7,498 bases of DNA. Origin: Methanosarcinales archaeon (lineage in GTDB: Archaea > Halobacteriota > Syntropharchaeia > Alkanophagales > Methanospirareceae). Both the position numbers and the translations under genes were made by a program. A model generated the notes under the pieces. That model saw only the letters and a program-made list of their open reading frames with translations, was not told where the DNA came from and did not search any database. Location: contig JAODGL010000187.1 in the NCBI GenBank assembly GCA_025464585.1, positions 1-7,498 of the forward strand. Direction: 5' to 3'. Positions 1-6,151 of the stretch are shown piece by piece; within the stretch, counting starts at the first letter, position 1, and each line of letters starts with the position of its first letter.

Positions 1-1
1 C

Positions 2-772
2 GGCAATTATAATTATTGCTTGGCGAATACATTCAAATATCTATCGGTAGCAGCGCTCAGACTGGATTTTACAAAAATAGACTATGGGGTGATTACACCA
101 AGCGAAACGAAATGGGTGGAAGGAGATGATGATATGACAACACCATGCAAACCAACGGTCAAGAACGATGGTAACGCCCCGATGGATATATGGATAGAGT
201 CATGGAATATGACATCAGATGATGGAATAATACCAGCAGATAAACTGGGTGCAAGGATAAATGGAGCTGAGCAATGGCTTGCTCTGCCACCGGGTGTATT
301 ATTCGACGTAGACATGCCAGGATGCACACCCACATCAATAGACTTCTCGATACATGCACCGCTCGAAACACCACCAGGCAACTACTCTGGATTCATCAGG
401 CTGACAGGACAGCATGGATACCCGAGACCAGAAGGTGGGCTTGGAGTTGCAGTTCTACCAAGATTTAGTACTGTGCAAAATGGAAGTTCAGTGAATCTCA
501 GTATTAAAATTGTCAGCACAGAGAACTTCGATGACTTATTTCACGTTTATTTGACCAATGATAGTAGCCTACCGCCCGATTGGCAAACTAATCTGGCATG
601 GTTCAACTGGACATCAACCTATGTTGAGATACCAAGCAGGGGAGAGGCAGTGGTACCGCTCAGGGCAGACATACCAACTGGAGTTTCCGGATACAAAGCA
701 TTCCGTGCAATGGTGGAATCAACAAAATGGACGCCAAAGGCATTTGATACCGGGATATTCAGCATATCTTAG
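2..772 (+). CDS. C-terminal part of a secreted beta-sandwich surface protein (5' partial)
   Basis: The reading frame is open to the left edge, so this is the C-terminal 256 residues of a longer protein. A TTG at position 20 is the first possible start in the window, but what follows is not a signal peptide, so I treat the gene as truncated by the window. The visible part reads as two tandem beta-sandwich (Ig-like) domains. The first begins at the LDFTKIDYGVITPSE stretch and has the 'KNDGNAPMDI' strand-turn typical of archaeal envelope repeats; the second begins near VLPRFSTVQNG. There are six N-X-S/T sequons (NMT, NYS, NGS, NLS, NDS, NWT), as expected for an exported glycoprotein. No C-terminal membrane helix or sorting signal is present, so anchoring, if any, must be N-terminal or by association. 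The stop lies inside the 3' end of convergent gyrA. The family is recognised only by fold-like pattern and the exact function is unknown. Confidence 0.6.
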   Translation, partial: GNYNYCLANTFKYLSVAALRLDFTKIDYGVITPSETKWVEGDDDMTTPCKPTVKNDGNAPMDIWIESWNMTSDDGIIPADKLGARINGAEQWLALPPGVLFDVDMPGCTPTSIDFSIHAPLETPPGNYSGFIRLTGQHGYPRPEGGLGVAVLPRFSTVQNGSSVNLSIKIVSTENFDDLFHVYLTNDSSLPPDWQTNLAWFNWTSTYVEIPSRGEAVVPLRADIPTGVSGYKAFRAMVESTKWTPKAFDTGIFSIS

Positions 773-3314
773 CCGGGAATATATCCACTCCCACCACTCT
801 CTCTCCATCCTCCACGTTCATCAACCTCACACCATGCGTATTTCTACCCTGTGTGGGAATGCTCCGTGCTGATATTTTCGTCACCATACCATCAGAAGTG
901 GAAATCATCAATTCGTCATCGTTCTTCACTTGCTTTATGCACACTACTTTACCGTTCCTTTCACTGACTCTAATGCTAATCACACCTTTACCACCCCGGT
1001 GCGTTTCTCGATAAGCATCCAACCTCGTTCTTTTTCCATACCCTTTCTCTGTAATCGTAACGACTTTTTTTAGCTCTTTCCCCGAATTCAAATCAACAGC
1101 ATTAATACTTGCTATCTCATCGCCCTTTTCCAATCTCATTCCCCTTACGCCTGCGGCATATCTGCCCATTTCACGCAATTCCTCTTCATCGAACAATATC
1201 GCCTTTCCATTCTTCGAACTTATAATTATACCCGCTCGCTCCGCACCCTGTAAGGGCTTAATTAGAGCCACGTCTGCTAATGCATCCCCCTTCTGCCTAT
1301 CAACCTTAACGGCAACGATTCCCGTAACGCGTATAGACTTCAAATTAGCGAGTGTGCTCCTTTTTACAATCCCCCGTTTAGTAGCAAAAACGATAAATGA
1401 GTCTGTTCTTGTTCCCGCAGCTATCTCCCTATCCATATCCTCGGGTATAGGAATTAAAGCAGCTATTTTTTCTCTCTCCTCTCCTTCCCTCAGCAGGTTT
1501 AAGCTCAGCCCCGGGATATTCACCAGAGGTCTGCCTTTTGCATGGCGACTGCTTGGAGGAATTACATAAGTATTTGCCTGGTATGCTCTGCCAGATTCTG
1601 TAAATAGGATGATGCGTTCCCTCGTGGAAGCACGAATGAAATTGACGATAGCATCATCTTCCTTCTTTTCTATCACTGCTATCCCCTTTCCACCTCTCCT
1701 CTGCCGCTTAAAAATGCTCGCAGATAAACGCTTCACGTAATCACGCTTTGTAAAAAATAAGATTACCTCTTCCTCCTCTATCAAATCACGCTCACGTAAC
1801 TCCACCATTTCCTCTATTTCTGTTCTTCTCGCATCGCCATACTTCTCCTTTAGTTCTACCAGCTCTTCTTTTATAACGTCGAATATTCGTGCTTCTGATG
1901 CCAATACCTCCTTCAGCCAGCCTATTTTTGTCTCTAAGTCAGCTCGTTCTTGCTCTATTTTGTCACGCTCCAGAGCACTCAATCGAGATAGTTTCATCTC
2001 CAGTATCTCTTTCGCTTGCTCCTCGCTCAGTTCAAATCTGTCAATCAGAGCGGATTTAGCAGTTTTGCTATCGCTTGATGCTTTTATTAGCTTTATCACC
2101 TCGTCTATATGCGATATTGCGATGATTAAACCCTCCAATATGTGTTTTCGGTGCTCGGCACGCTCTAATTCATATTGCAGCCGCCTGATCGTTACTTCTT
2201 TCCTGTGCTTTATGTAGCACTCGATGAGTTCCTTTAGCGTTAATACGCGTGGCTCGCCATCCACCAGAGCGAGATTGATTACACCAAAGGTGGTCTCCAA
2301 TTGTGTGTGTTTATATAGTCTGTTTAAAACGATAGAGGCATTAGCGCCGGGTTTCAATTCTATTACTACTCTCATTCCTTTGCGGTCGGATTCATCTCTT
2401 AATCCACTAATGCTCTCTACCCGGTACTTCTTTGCAAATTCCGCTATCTCTTCTACCAGTTTGCTTTTGTTTACCTGGTACGGGATCTCGTGTATGACTA
2501 TTCGCTCCTTTTTAGCCTTCTTTTCTATCTCTACCTTCGCTCTTATCTTTATACTGCCTCTACCAGTTTCATACGCATTTTTTATGCCCTCATAGCCAAA
2601 AATGATACCGGCAGTGGGGAAATCAGGTGCTTTTATTATTTGCATCAGCTCCCTTATACTCACTTCTGGCTCGTCTATTACTTTTATTATGCCATCTACA
2701 ACCTCAGTTAAATTATGCGGCGGGATGTTAGTAGCCATACCAACAGCGATACCAGAAGAGCCGTTTATCAACAGGTTAGGGAGTTTTGCAGGTAAAATCT
2801 GCGGCTCCTTCAACGTGTTATCAAAATTAGGGTTCCAATCGACCGTGTCTTTTTCAAGGTCAACCAGCAGCTCCTCTGCTATTTTTGATAGCCTCGCTTC
2901 TGTATATCGCATTGCTGCGGCAGCATCACCATCAATGCTGCCGAAATTACCTTGACCATCTATCAAGGGGTATCGGTAAGAGAAATCCTGCGCCATTCGC
3001 ACCATCGTGTCATAGACGGCAATGTCACCATGAGGATGATATTTTCCCAGGACGTCACCCACAATCCGCGCTGATTTCTTATGTGGTCTATCGTGTCTGA
3101 CGCCCAGCTCGTGCATCCCGAATAAGATACGGCGATGCACCGGTTTTAGCCCATCGCGTGCATCAGGAAGAGCTCTGCCTACAATCACGCTCATAGCATA
3201 GTCTATATACGAGCTCTTCATCTCGTCTTCTACACTGACTTCTATTACACGCTCACGTTCATGTTCTTCTTCTTCTCCTTCTTGCTCCGCCTTTGCAACA
3301 GTTCCGTTTTTCAT
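759..3314 (-). CDS. gyrA: DNA gyrase subunit A
   Basis: This is the breakage-reunion subunit of type IIA topoisomerase, which with GyrB introduces negative supercoils using ATP. It has 851 residues, a normal length. The N-terminal catalytic part carries YAMSVIVGRALPDARDGLKP (40-59) and KYHPHGDIAVYD (91-102). The active-site pair is R136-Y137 within AAAMRYTEARL. The coiled-coil/C-gate region spans roughly residues 365-500. The C-terminal DNA-wrapping pinwheel shows six blade-like repeats starting near residues 516, 567, 638, 693, 749 and 800. The GyrA box QRRGGKG (538-544) is intact, so it should be a supercoiling gyrase and not a topoisomerase IV. The start is the ATG at 3314, with AAAGGGG 9 nt upstream inside the preceding gene's last codons. 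The first 25 residues are unusually acidic (GEEEEHERER) and about 10 residues longer than common bacterial GyrA. At the quinolone-determining site the usual Ser is Ile98, while the usual acidic residue is kept as D102. gyrB is not adjacent; a TnpB-like gene is. Confidence 0.97.
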   Translation of the reverse strand: MKNGTVAKAEQEGEEEEHERERVIEVSVEDEMKSSYIDYAMSVIVGRALPDARDGLKPVHRRILFGMHELGVRHDRPHKKSARIVGDVLGKYHPHGDIAVYDTMVRMAQDFSYRYPLIDGQGNFGSIDGDAAAAMRYTEARLSKIAEELLVDLEKDTVDWNPNFDNTLKEPQILPAKLPNLLINGSSGIAVGMATNIPPHNLTEVVDGIIKVIDEPEVSIRELMQIIKAPDFPTAGIIFGYEGIKNAYETGRGSIKIRAKVEIEKKAKKERIVIHEIPYQVNKSKLVEEIAEFAKKYRVESISGLRDESDRKGMRVVIELKPGANASIVLNRLYKHTQLETTFGVINLALVDGEPRVLTLKELIECYIKHRKEVTIRRLQYELERAEHRKHILEGLIIAISHIDEVIKLIKASSDSKTAKSALIDRFELSEEQAKEILEMKLSRLSALERDKIEQERADLETKIGWLKEVLASEARIFDVIKEELVELKEKYGDARRTEIEEMVELRERDLIEEEEVILFFTKRDYVKRLSASIFKRQRRGGKGIAVIEKKEDDAIVNFIRASTRERIILFTESGRAYQANTYVIPPSSRHAKGRPLVNIPGLSLNLLREGEEREKIAALIPIPEDMDREIAAGTRTDSFIVFATKRGIVKRSTLANLKSIRVTGIVAVKVDRQKGDALADVALIKPLQGAERAGIIISSKNGKAILFDEEELREMGRYAAGVRGMRLEKGDEIASINAVDLNSGKELKKVVTITEKGYGKRTRLDAYRETHRGGKGVISIRVSERNGKVVCIKQVKNDDELMISTSDGMVTKISARSIPTQGRNTHGVRLMNVEDGERVVGVDIFPAKIC

Positions 3315-3318
3315 AGTC

Positions 3319-4338
3319 TTATACCCCTTTATGTGTATGTAAGTATCGTAACCCCAGTACGAACGCTGACGCCGTATGTATGGCCATTCCCAAATCCTGG
3401 TTGACTATTCTCGCATTCTGAGAACTGTATGGCGCAGGCACCTGTTCGAACTTGCCACCTCTCTTCTTCACCATCACCTCCGCATGGCTTAATAACTCAA
3501 GCGACGCGAATCTCGACATCTTACGGTTACCCCTACGGCTGCTAAGATTCCTTGCTCCCTTCATCTTCAACTTCTCGAACACGAAAGTCCGCACACCGTG
3601 CGCTATCGCATACTCTATCAGCTCTGATAACGCTTTTAGTCTCGTATCTTTTGCCTTATCCTCAGAATATCCCGGACTGTTCACTTCCGGGAAATGGTGA
3701 TTTCTCGCTTCTATTAGTAGTCCGTTGCTTCTCATTAATATCATATTTATCCTATCGGAGTTTAAATCGAAAGATGCTATATTCTCTGCTTCTTTCTTAA
3801 CCCTCTCTACATTATCTTTCTTTGCATATAGTTCCACCGGGATACTTATATATAGCCAACATTTGTTGCCTTTCAATGCGATCCCTGCTGAATAGCTATA
3901 ATTTTTTAATTCTTCTAAAATAGGTTTATATTTCTTCTGAGTTTTTAGGTTTCCTTCTACCCATTCATGCTTACCATCGGCATGTGCTATCTTTATCCTT
4001 ATCCGCTCTCCGTCTATTTGGATATTTCTATTTCCATGTTCCCTCCCTGCTCCTTTACCATGACTGAACAAAAGCGGCTTCTTTAGCGATAAATGGTCTT
4101 GTAATTCATATAGCTTTGCCTTTCTGTATGCTGCTCCGCAATAGTGCGTATTTGGAATCGTGTAATATAAACTCTTCTCTATTTCCTTCTCTGATAGTCC
4201 CTTCTTGATAAGATGATGTGCCTTCTCTACCGCTTCTTTGAATAGCCGCATCGTGTAGAGTACCTTTGCTCTCTCCAAATTTTCAAATTTCAATCTCCCT
4301 TTTATGGTCGCTTTTCCTTCCGCTGATTTTTCAGCCAT
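3319..4338 (-). CDS. TnpB / IS605 OrfB-like RuvC-fold protein without zinc ribbon
   Basis: This 339-residue protein resembles archaeal TnpB-related proteins of the IS200/IS605 OrfB group, which are RNA-guided RuvC-fold nucleases or derivatives. Residues 11-80 (TIKGRLKF..., TMRLFKEAVEKAHHLIKKG, CGAAYRKAKLYELQ) match the usual N-terminal wedge/REC-like start. The RuvC-I motif is SFDLNSDRI with D191, and RuvC-II is FVFEKLKMKG with E255, followed by an arginine-rich helix (RNLSSRRGNRK). The expected C-terminal CxxC...CxxC zinc ribbon is absent; the only cysteines are C67 and C160. The third motif reads NQDLGMAIHTASAFVLGLRYL, where D315 or H321 are the only candidates for the last catalytic ligand. 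The protein ends only about ten residues later, shorter than I expect for the family. The ATG at 4338 is supported by a good ribosome binding site at 4344-4353. No tnpA is nearby. It lies 4 nt upstream of gyrA in the same direction, so it may be a domesticated copy; activity cannot be judged by reading. Confidence 0.8.
   Translation of the reverse strand: MAEKSAEGKATIKGRLKFENLERAKVLYTMRLFKEAVEKAHHLIKKGLSEKEIEKSLYYTIPNTHYCGAAYRKAKLYELQDHLSLKKPLLFSHGKGAGREHGNRNIQIDGERIRIKIAHADGKHEWVEGNLKTQKKYKPILEELKNYSYSAGIALKGNKCWLYISIPVELYAKKDNVERVKKEAENIASFDLNSDRINMILMRSNGLLIEARNHHFPEVNSPGYSEDKAKDTRLKALSELIEYAIAHGVRTFVFEKLKMKGARNLSSRRGNRKMSRFASLELLSHAEVMVKKRGGKFEQVPAPYSSQNARIVNQDLGMAIHTASAFVLGLRYLHTHKGV
3324..3330 (-). 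promoter_or_regulatory. gyrA ribosome binding site inside the tnpB-like gene
   Basis: The bases AAAGGGG on the minus strand lie 9 nt before the gyrA ATG and are also the Lys-Gly-Val codons that end the upstream tnpB-like reading frame. The two genes are separated by only 4 nt, so gyrA translation is probably coupled to the upstream gene. The match to the archaeal anti-Shine-Dalgarno sequence is partial. Confidence 0.55.
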
Positions 4339-4460
4339 AATTTCATCGCCTCCTCTATCGCTTTCCCTAAAGCTCCCTTTTCCTTCCCTTTCGCTTCTAA
4401 TACTCCCCTTCTGAATTCCATCTCGACATCATCATCCACTTTTACGTTTATTATCCCCAT
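4302..4460 (-). CDS. Small ribbon-helix-helix-like DNA-binding protein
   Basis: A 52-residue frame beginning MGIINVKVDDDVEMEF and continuing RRGVLEAKGKEKGALGKAIEEAMKLWLKNQRKEKRP. A short beta strand (INVKV) followed by two amphipathic helices (DVEMEFRRGVLEAKG and LGKAIEEAMKLWL) is the layout of the ribbon-helix-helix family found in archaeal repressors and VapB-type antitoxins. These proteins dimerise and insert the paired strands into the DNA major groove. Its last 12 codons and stop overlap the first 37 nt of the tnpB-like gene in another frame, and its own codons supply the ribosome binding site for that gene. The start ATG at 4460 follows AAAGGTTGA; a TATA-like box lies about 30 bp upstream. 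A role as autorepressor of the cassette, and so of gyrA if they are cotranscribed, is inference. No toxin gene is adjacent, unless the TnpB-like protein fills that slot. Confidence 0.7.
   Translation of the reverse strand: MGIINVKVDDDVEMEFRRGVLEAKGKEKGALGKAIEEAMKLWLKNQRKEKRP
4344..4353 (-). promoter_or_regulatory. Strong ribosome binding site of the tnpB-like gene
   Basis: GGAGGCGATG on the minus strand matches 8 of 10 bases of the ideal archaeal Shine-Dalgarno GGAGGTGATC. It lies a few bases before the ATG at 4338, inside the coding sequence of the small ribbon-helix-helix-like gene. This fixes the tnpB-like start and predicts translational coupling between the two. Confidence 0.6.
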
Positions 4461-4472
4461 TTTGTCTTCAAC

Positions 4473-4501
4473 CTTTATATACTAATACAACCATATAAAT
4501 A
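4473..4501. promoter_or_regulatory. Divergent TATA-like boxes (RHH/tnpB/gyrA leftward, RNA candidate rightward)
   Basis: CCATATAAATA (4491-4501) reads as a TATA box on both strands: TATAAATA rightward and TTTATATGG leftward. Rightward, initiation about 22-25 bp downstream would fall at the 5' edge of the structured RNA candidate (4519). Leftward, it would fall near 4470, giving a leader of about 10 nt before the ATG at 4460. A second leftward box, TATATAAAG (4481-4473), is stronger in sequence but so close that transcription would start inside the small gene. In that case translation would have to start at an internal codon such as Met13. The boxes are identified by sequence alone. Confidence 0.45.
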
Positions 4502-4518
4502 AATAATGAGACTGATGA

Positions 4519-4664
4519 AAGTGGAGGTCGATGAACGCAATGCATCGGCTGTCGGTGAGCTCGTGGCAAGCAGTGATGGCGAAAATGGTTCGGAGAGAAG
4601 CTGCGGGGTAAGCTGGCACCGAGAAGTCGGATGATGACCACTTAGGTGGACATAAAACCACTTA
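4519..4664 (+). ncRNA. Candidate structured RNA with three-way junction (unknown family)
   Basis: Hand folding of the + strand gives nested, mutually compatible helices. A closing stem pairs AAGTGG (4519-4524) with CCACTT (4638-4643). An 8-bp hairpin pairs GGTCGATG (4526-4533) with CATCGGCT (4543-4550) around a 9-nt loop. A long arm pairs TCGGTGAGCT (4552-4561) with AGCT-GG-CACCGA (4611-4622), 10 bp with a 2-nt bulge, capped by GCAGT/GCTGC (4570-4574/4600-4604). A separate 3' hairpin pairs TAGGTGG (4643-4649) with CCACTTA (4658-4664). Several pairs are G-U on this strand and would be A-C on the other, which favours rightward transcription. A TATA-like box sits 18-25 bp before the closing stem. 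It does not match any RNA family I know (5S, SRP, RNase P, TPP, fluoride or SAM riboswitches). It could be a free RNA or the leader of thiDN, 120 nt downstream. Confidence 0.5.
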
Positions 4665-4694
4665 TTTGCGAATCCTCATGCTCGCTTTCGTTTA

Positions 4695-4734
4695 TTACGA
4701 TAGTATATTAGTTAGAATTATTGATGTATCGTAA
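4695..4734 (+). promoter_or_regulatory. thiDN promoter with flanking 8-bp inverted repeat (possible operator)
   Basis: TTACGATA (4695-4702) and TATCGTAA (4727-4734) form a perfect inverted repeat with a 24-bp spacer. Immediately after the left arm is the TATA-like GTATATTAG (4703-4711). Initiation about 25 bp further would fall at the right arm, leaving a leader of about 50 nt before thiDN. A repressor bound to both arms would cover the TATA box and start site. The regulator is unknown, and 8-bp arms can arise by chance. Confidence 0.4.
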
Positions 4735-4783
4735 CTGTAAGCAATAAAAGGAAAATCAGGAAGAGTACATTAAAATAGGGCAG

Positions 4784-6142
4784 ATGATGAAAAGAGTAAT
4801 GACCATTGGGGGGTCGGATTGCAGTGGTGGGGCAGGAATACAGGCAGATATAAAAACCTTTTCTGCGCTCGGTGTTTATGGCTCATCGGTACTCACCGCT
4901 ATTACAGCCCAAAACTCGTTTGGCGTGCAAGCAAAACAAGAAGTGCCTGTTAAACTCGTGGAGGCACAGATAGAATCCATTATGTCCGACAAGGGCATTG
5001 CCGTAGAATATGCGAAAACAGGCATGCTGTATTCCTCAGCAATGATAGAAGTGGTAGCGAAGCACCTTAAGAAACATAAAATCCCTTTTGTACTGGACCC
5101 TGTGCTGAAAGCCGGTTCAGGAGGAATTTTATTAGAAGAGAATGCCTTAAACACACTTATCGAGCTCCTTTTACCTATTTGCGAGGTTGTAACGCCAAAT
5201 GTTCCCGAAGCATGCTTTATTTCTGGTTTAGAGATACGGGATAAAGAGGATGCAAAGGAATCAGCACAAAAGATACACAAAATGGGCGCTTCGGCGGTAA
5301 TCATAAAGGGAGGACATTTGGAGCGTGAAATAGCAGCCGGTAAAGCAACGGATTTGATATACGATGGTGCATTCGAGGAAATAAGTAGCGCGTACATAAA
5401 AAGAGAAGAAGAAAAAATAGTGCACGGGGCAGGATGTTCGTTCTCCGCTGCTCTATCTGCTGAACTCGCAAAAGGGAAAAAATTGCGCGACGCGGCTCTA
5501 TCGGCAAAAAAGTTTGTACATGATGCTATTTCAGGCGGTGAAGAATTGTCTAATTTGGTAGTGGTAAACCAGGTGTATAGATTGCGGAAAGACGCTGATA
5601 GGTATCGAGTGCTGGAAAACGTCAAGGAAGCAGTCAGGATGCTGAAAAGCACAGCAGATTTTGGAAAGCTCATACCTGAGGTTGGGACAAACATAGGTAT
5701 GGCAGTAGAAGGTGCAGAAAGCGTGTACGATGTTGCGGCAGTGGACGGTAGGATAGTCCCTACGAAAGAGGGGATACATGCGGGAAGCGTGGATTTCGGC
5801 GTGAGTGACCATGTTGCAAGGATGATATTAGCAATGATGAAGCACGACAAAGCGAAAAGAAGCGCTACTAACGTAAAATATTCAGCGGAAATCATAGAAG
5901 CGTGTAAAGAAGCAGGGTTACTAATTTCAGCATTTGAACGAGAAAAAGAACCAGCAGCAGGCGTGAAAACAATGGATTGGGGTGTGAGCGAAGCGGTGAG
6001 AAATCTGTTAAAAGAAAAATTGCCCGATGTGATCTTCGACCTCGGTGCGGTTGGAAAAGAACCGATGGTGCGAATCTTTGGTAACACCGCGGTGGAAGTA
6101 GCGGTAAAGGTGAAGCGGATTGTGGAGCGGTTAACCCACTAA
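4784..6142 (+). CDS. thiDN: Bifunctional HMP(-P) kinase / thiamine-phosphate synthase (ThiD-ThiN fusion)
   Basis: This 452-residue fusion has two domains. Residues 1 to about 260 are ThiD, a ribokinase-fold enzyme that phosphorylates hydroxymethylpyrimidine and then its monophosphate. Residues about 275-452 are ThiN, the archaeal-type thiamine-phosphate synthase that joins HMP diphosphate to thiazole phosphate. ThiD signatures are TIGGSDCSGGAGIQADIKTF (7-26), TAITAQNSFGV (38-48), VLDPVLKAGSG (103-113), VTPNVPEA (136-143), IIKGGH (173-178) and the anion-hole/cysteine motif HGAGC (214-218). ThiN signatures are LIPEVGTNIGMA (296-307), VAAVDGRIV (317-325), a conserved Arg/His-bearing stretch (R323, H343) and DLGAVGKEPMVRIFG (419-433). 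The anion hole reads GAGC where GTGC is usual. ATG 4784 and ATG 4787 are both possible starts; the ribosome binding site is weak (TAGGG). It is convergent with thiL, which acts on its product. Confidence 0.95.
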   Translation: MMKRVMTIGGSDCSGGAGIQADIKTFSALGVYGSSVLTAITAQNSFGVQAKQEVPVKLVEAQIESIMSDKGIAVEYAKTGMLYSSAMIEVVAKHLKKHKIPFVLDPVLKAGSGGILLEENALNTLIELLLPICEVVTPNVPEACFISGLEIRDKEDAKESAQKIHKMGASAVIIKGGHLEREIAAGKATDLIYDGAFEEISSAYIKREEEKIVHGAGCSFSAALSAELAKGKKLRDAALSAKKFVHDAISGGEELSNLVVVNQVYRLRKDADRYRVLENVKEAVRMLKSTADFGKLIPEVGTNIGMAVEGAESVYDVAAVDGRIVPTKEGIHAGSVDFGVSDHVARMILAMMKHDKAKRSATNVKYSAEIIEACKEAGLLISAFEREKEPAAGVKTMDWGVSEAVRNLLKEKLPDVIFDLGAVGKEPMVRIFGNTAVEVAVKVKRIVERLTH

Positions 6143-6151
6143 TAAGCGTCC

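Noticed and set aside
4512..4586. CTGATGA followed by a GAAA, resembling a hammerhead ribozyme core
   Set aside because: The bases after CTGATGA (AAGTGG) are not complementary to those before GAAA (GATGGC), so stem II cannot form.
4506..4634. A 42-codon + strand frame starting ATGAGACTGATG
   Set aside because: No ribosome binding site, the ATG lies only 4 bases after the TATA-like box, and the product has no recognisable fold; the stretch is better explained by RNA helices.
4552..4655. Possible H/ACA guide RNA (GTGATGG/GAGA resembling a K-turn, ACA at 4650-4652)
   Set aside because: The ACA is not directly 3' of the main arm, and no clear pseudouridylation pocket is visible.
4668..4700. Terminator-like GCGA/TCGC hairpin followed by a T-rich stretch
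   Set aside because: The stem is only 4 bp with a 10-nt loop, and the T-run is interrupted; not enough to call.
4519..4783. TPP riboswitch upstream of thiDN
   Set aside because: The conserved CTGAGA and the second conserved thiamine-sensor segment are missing.
4876..6087. Long minus-strand open frame opposite thiDN (403 codons)
   Set aside because: It is the antisense shadow of thiDN: low-complexity Ser/Phe/Ile-rich product with no motifs, while the + strand matches ThiD and ThiN throughout.
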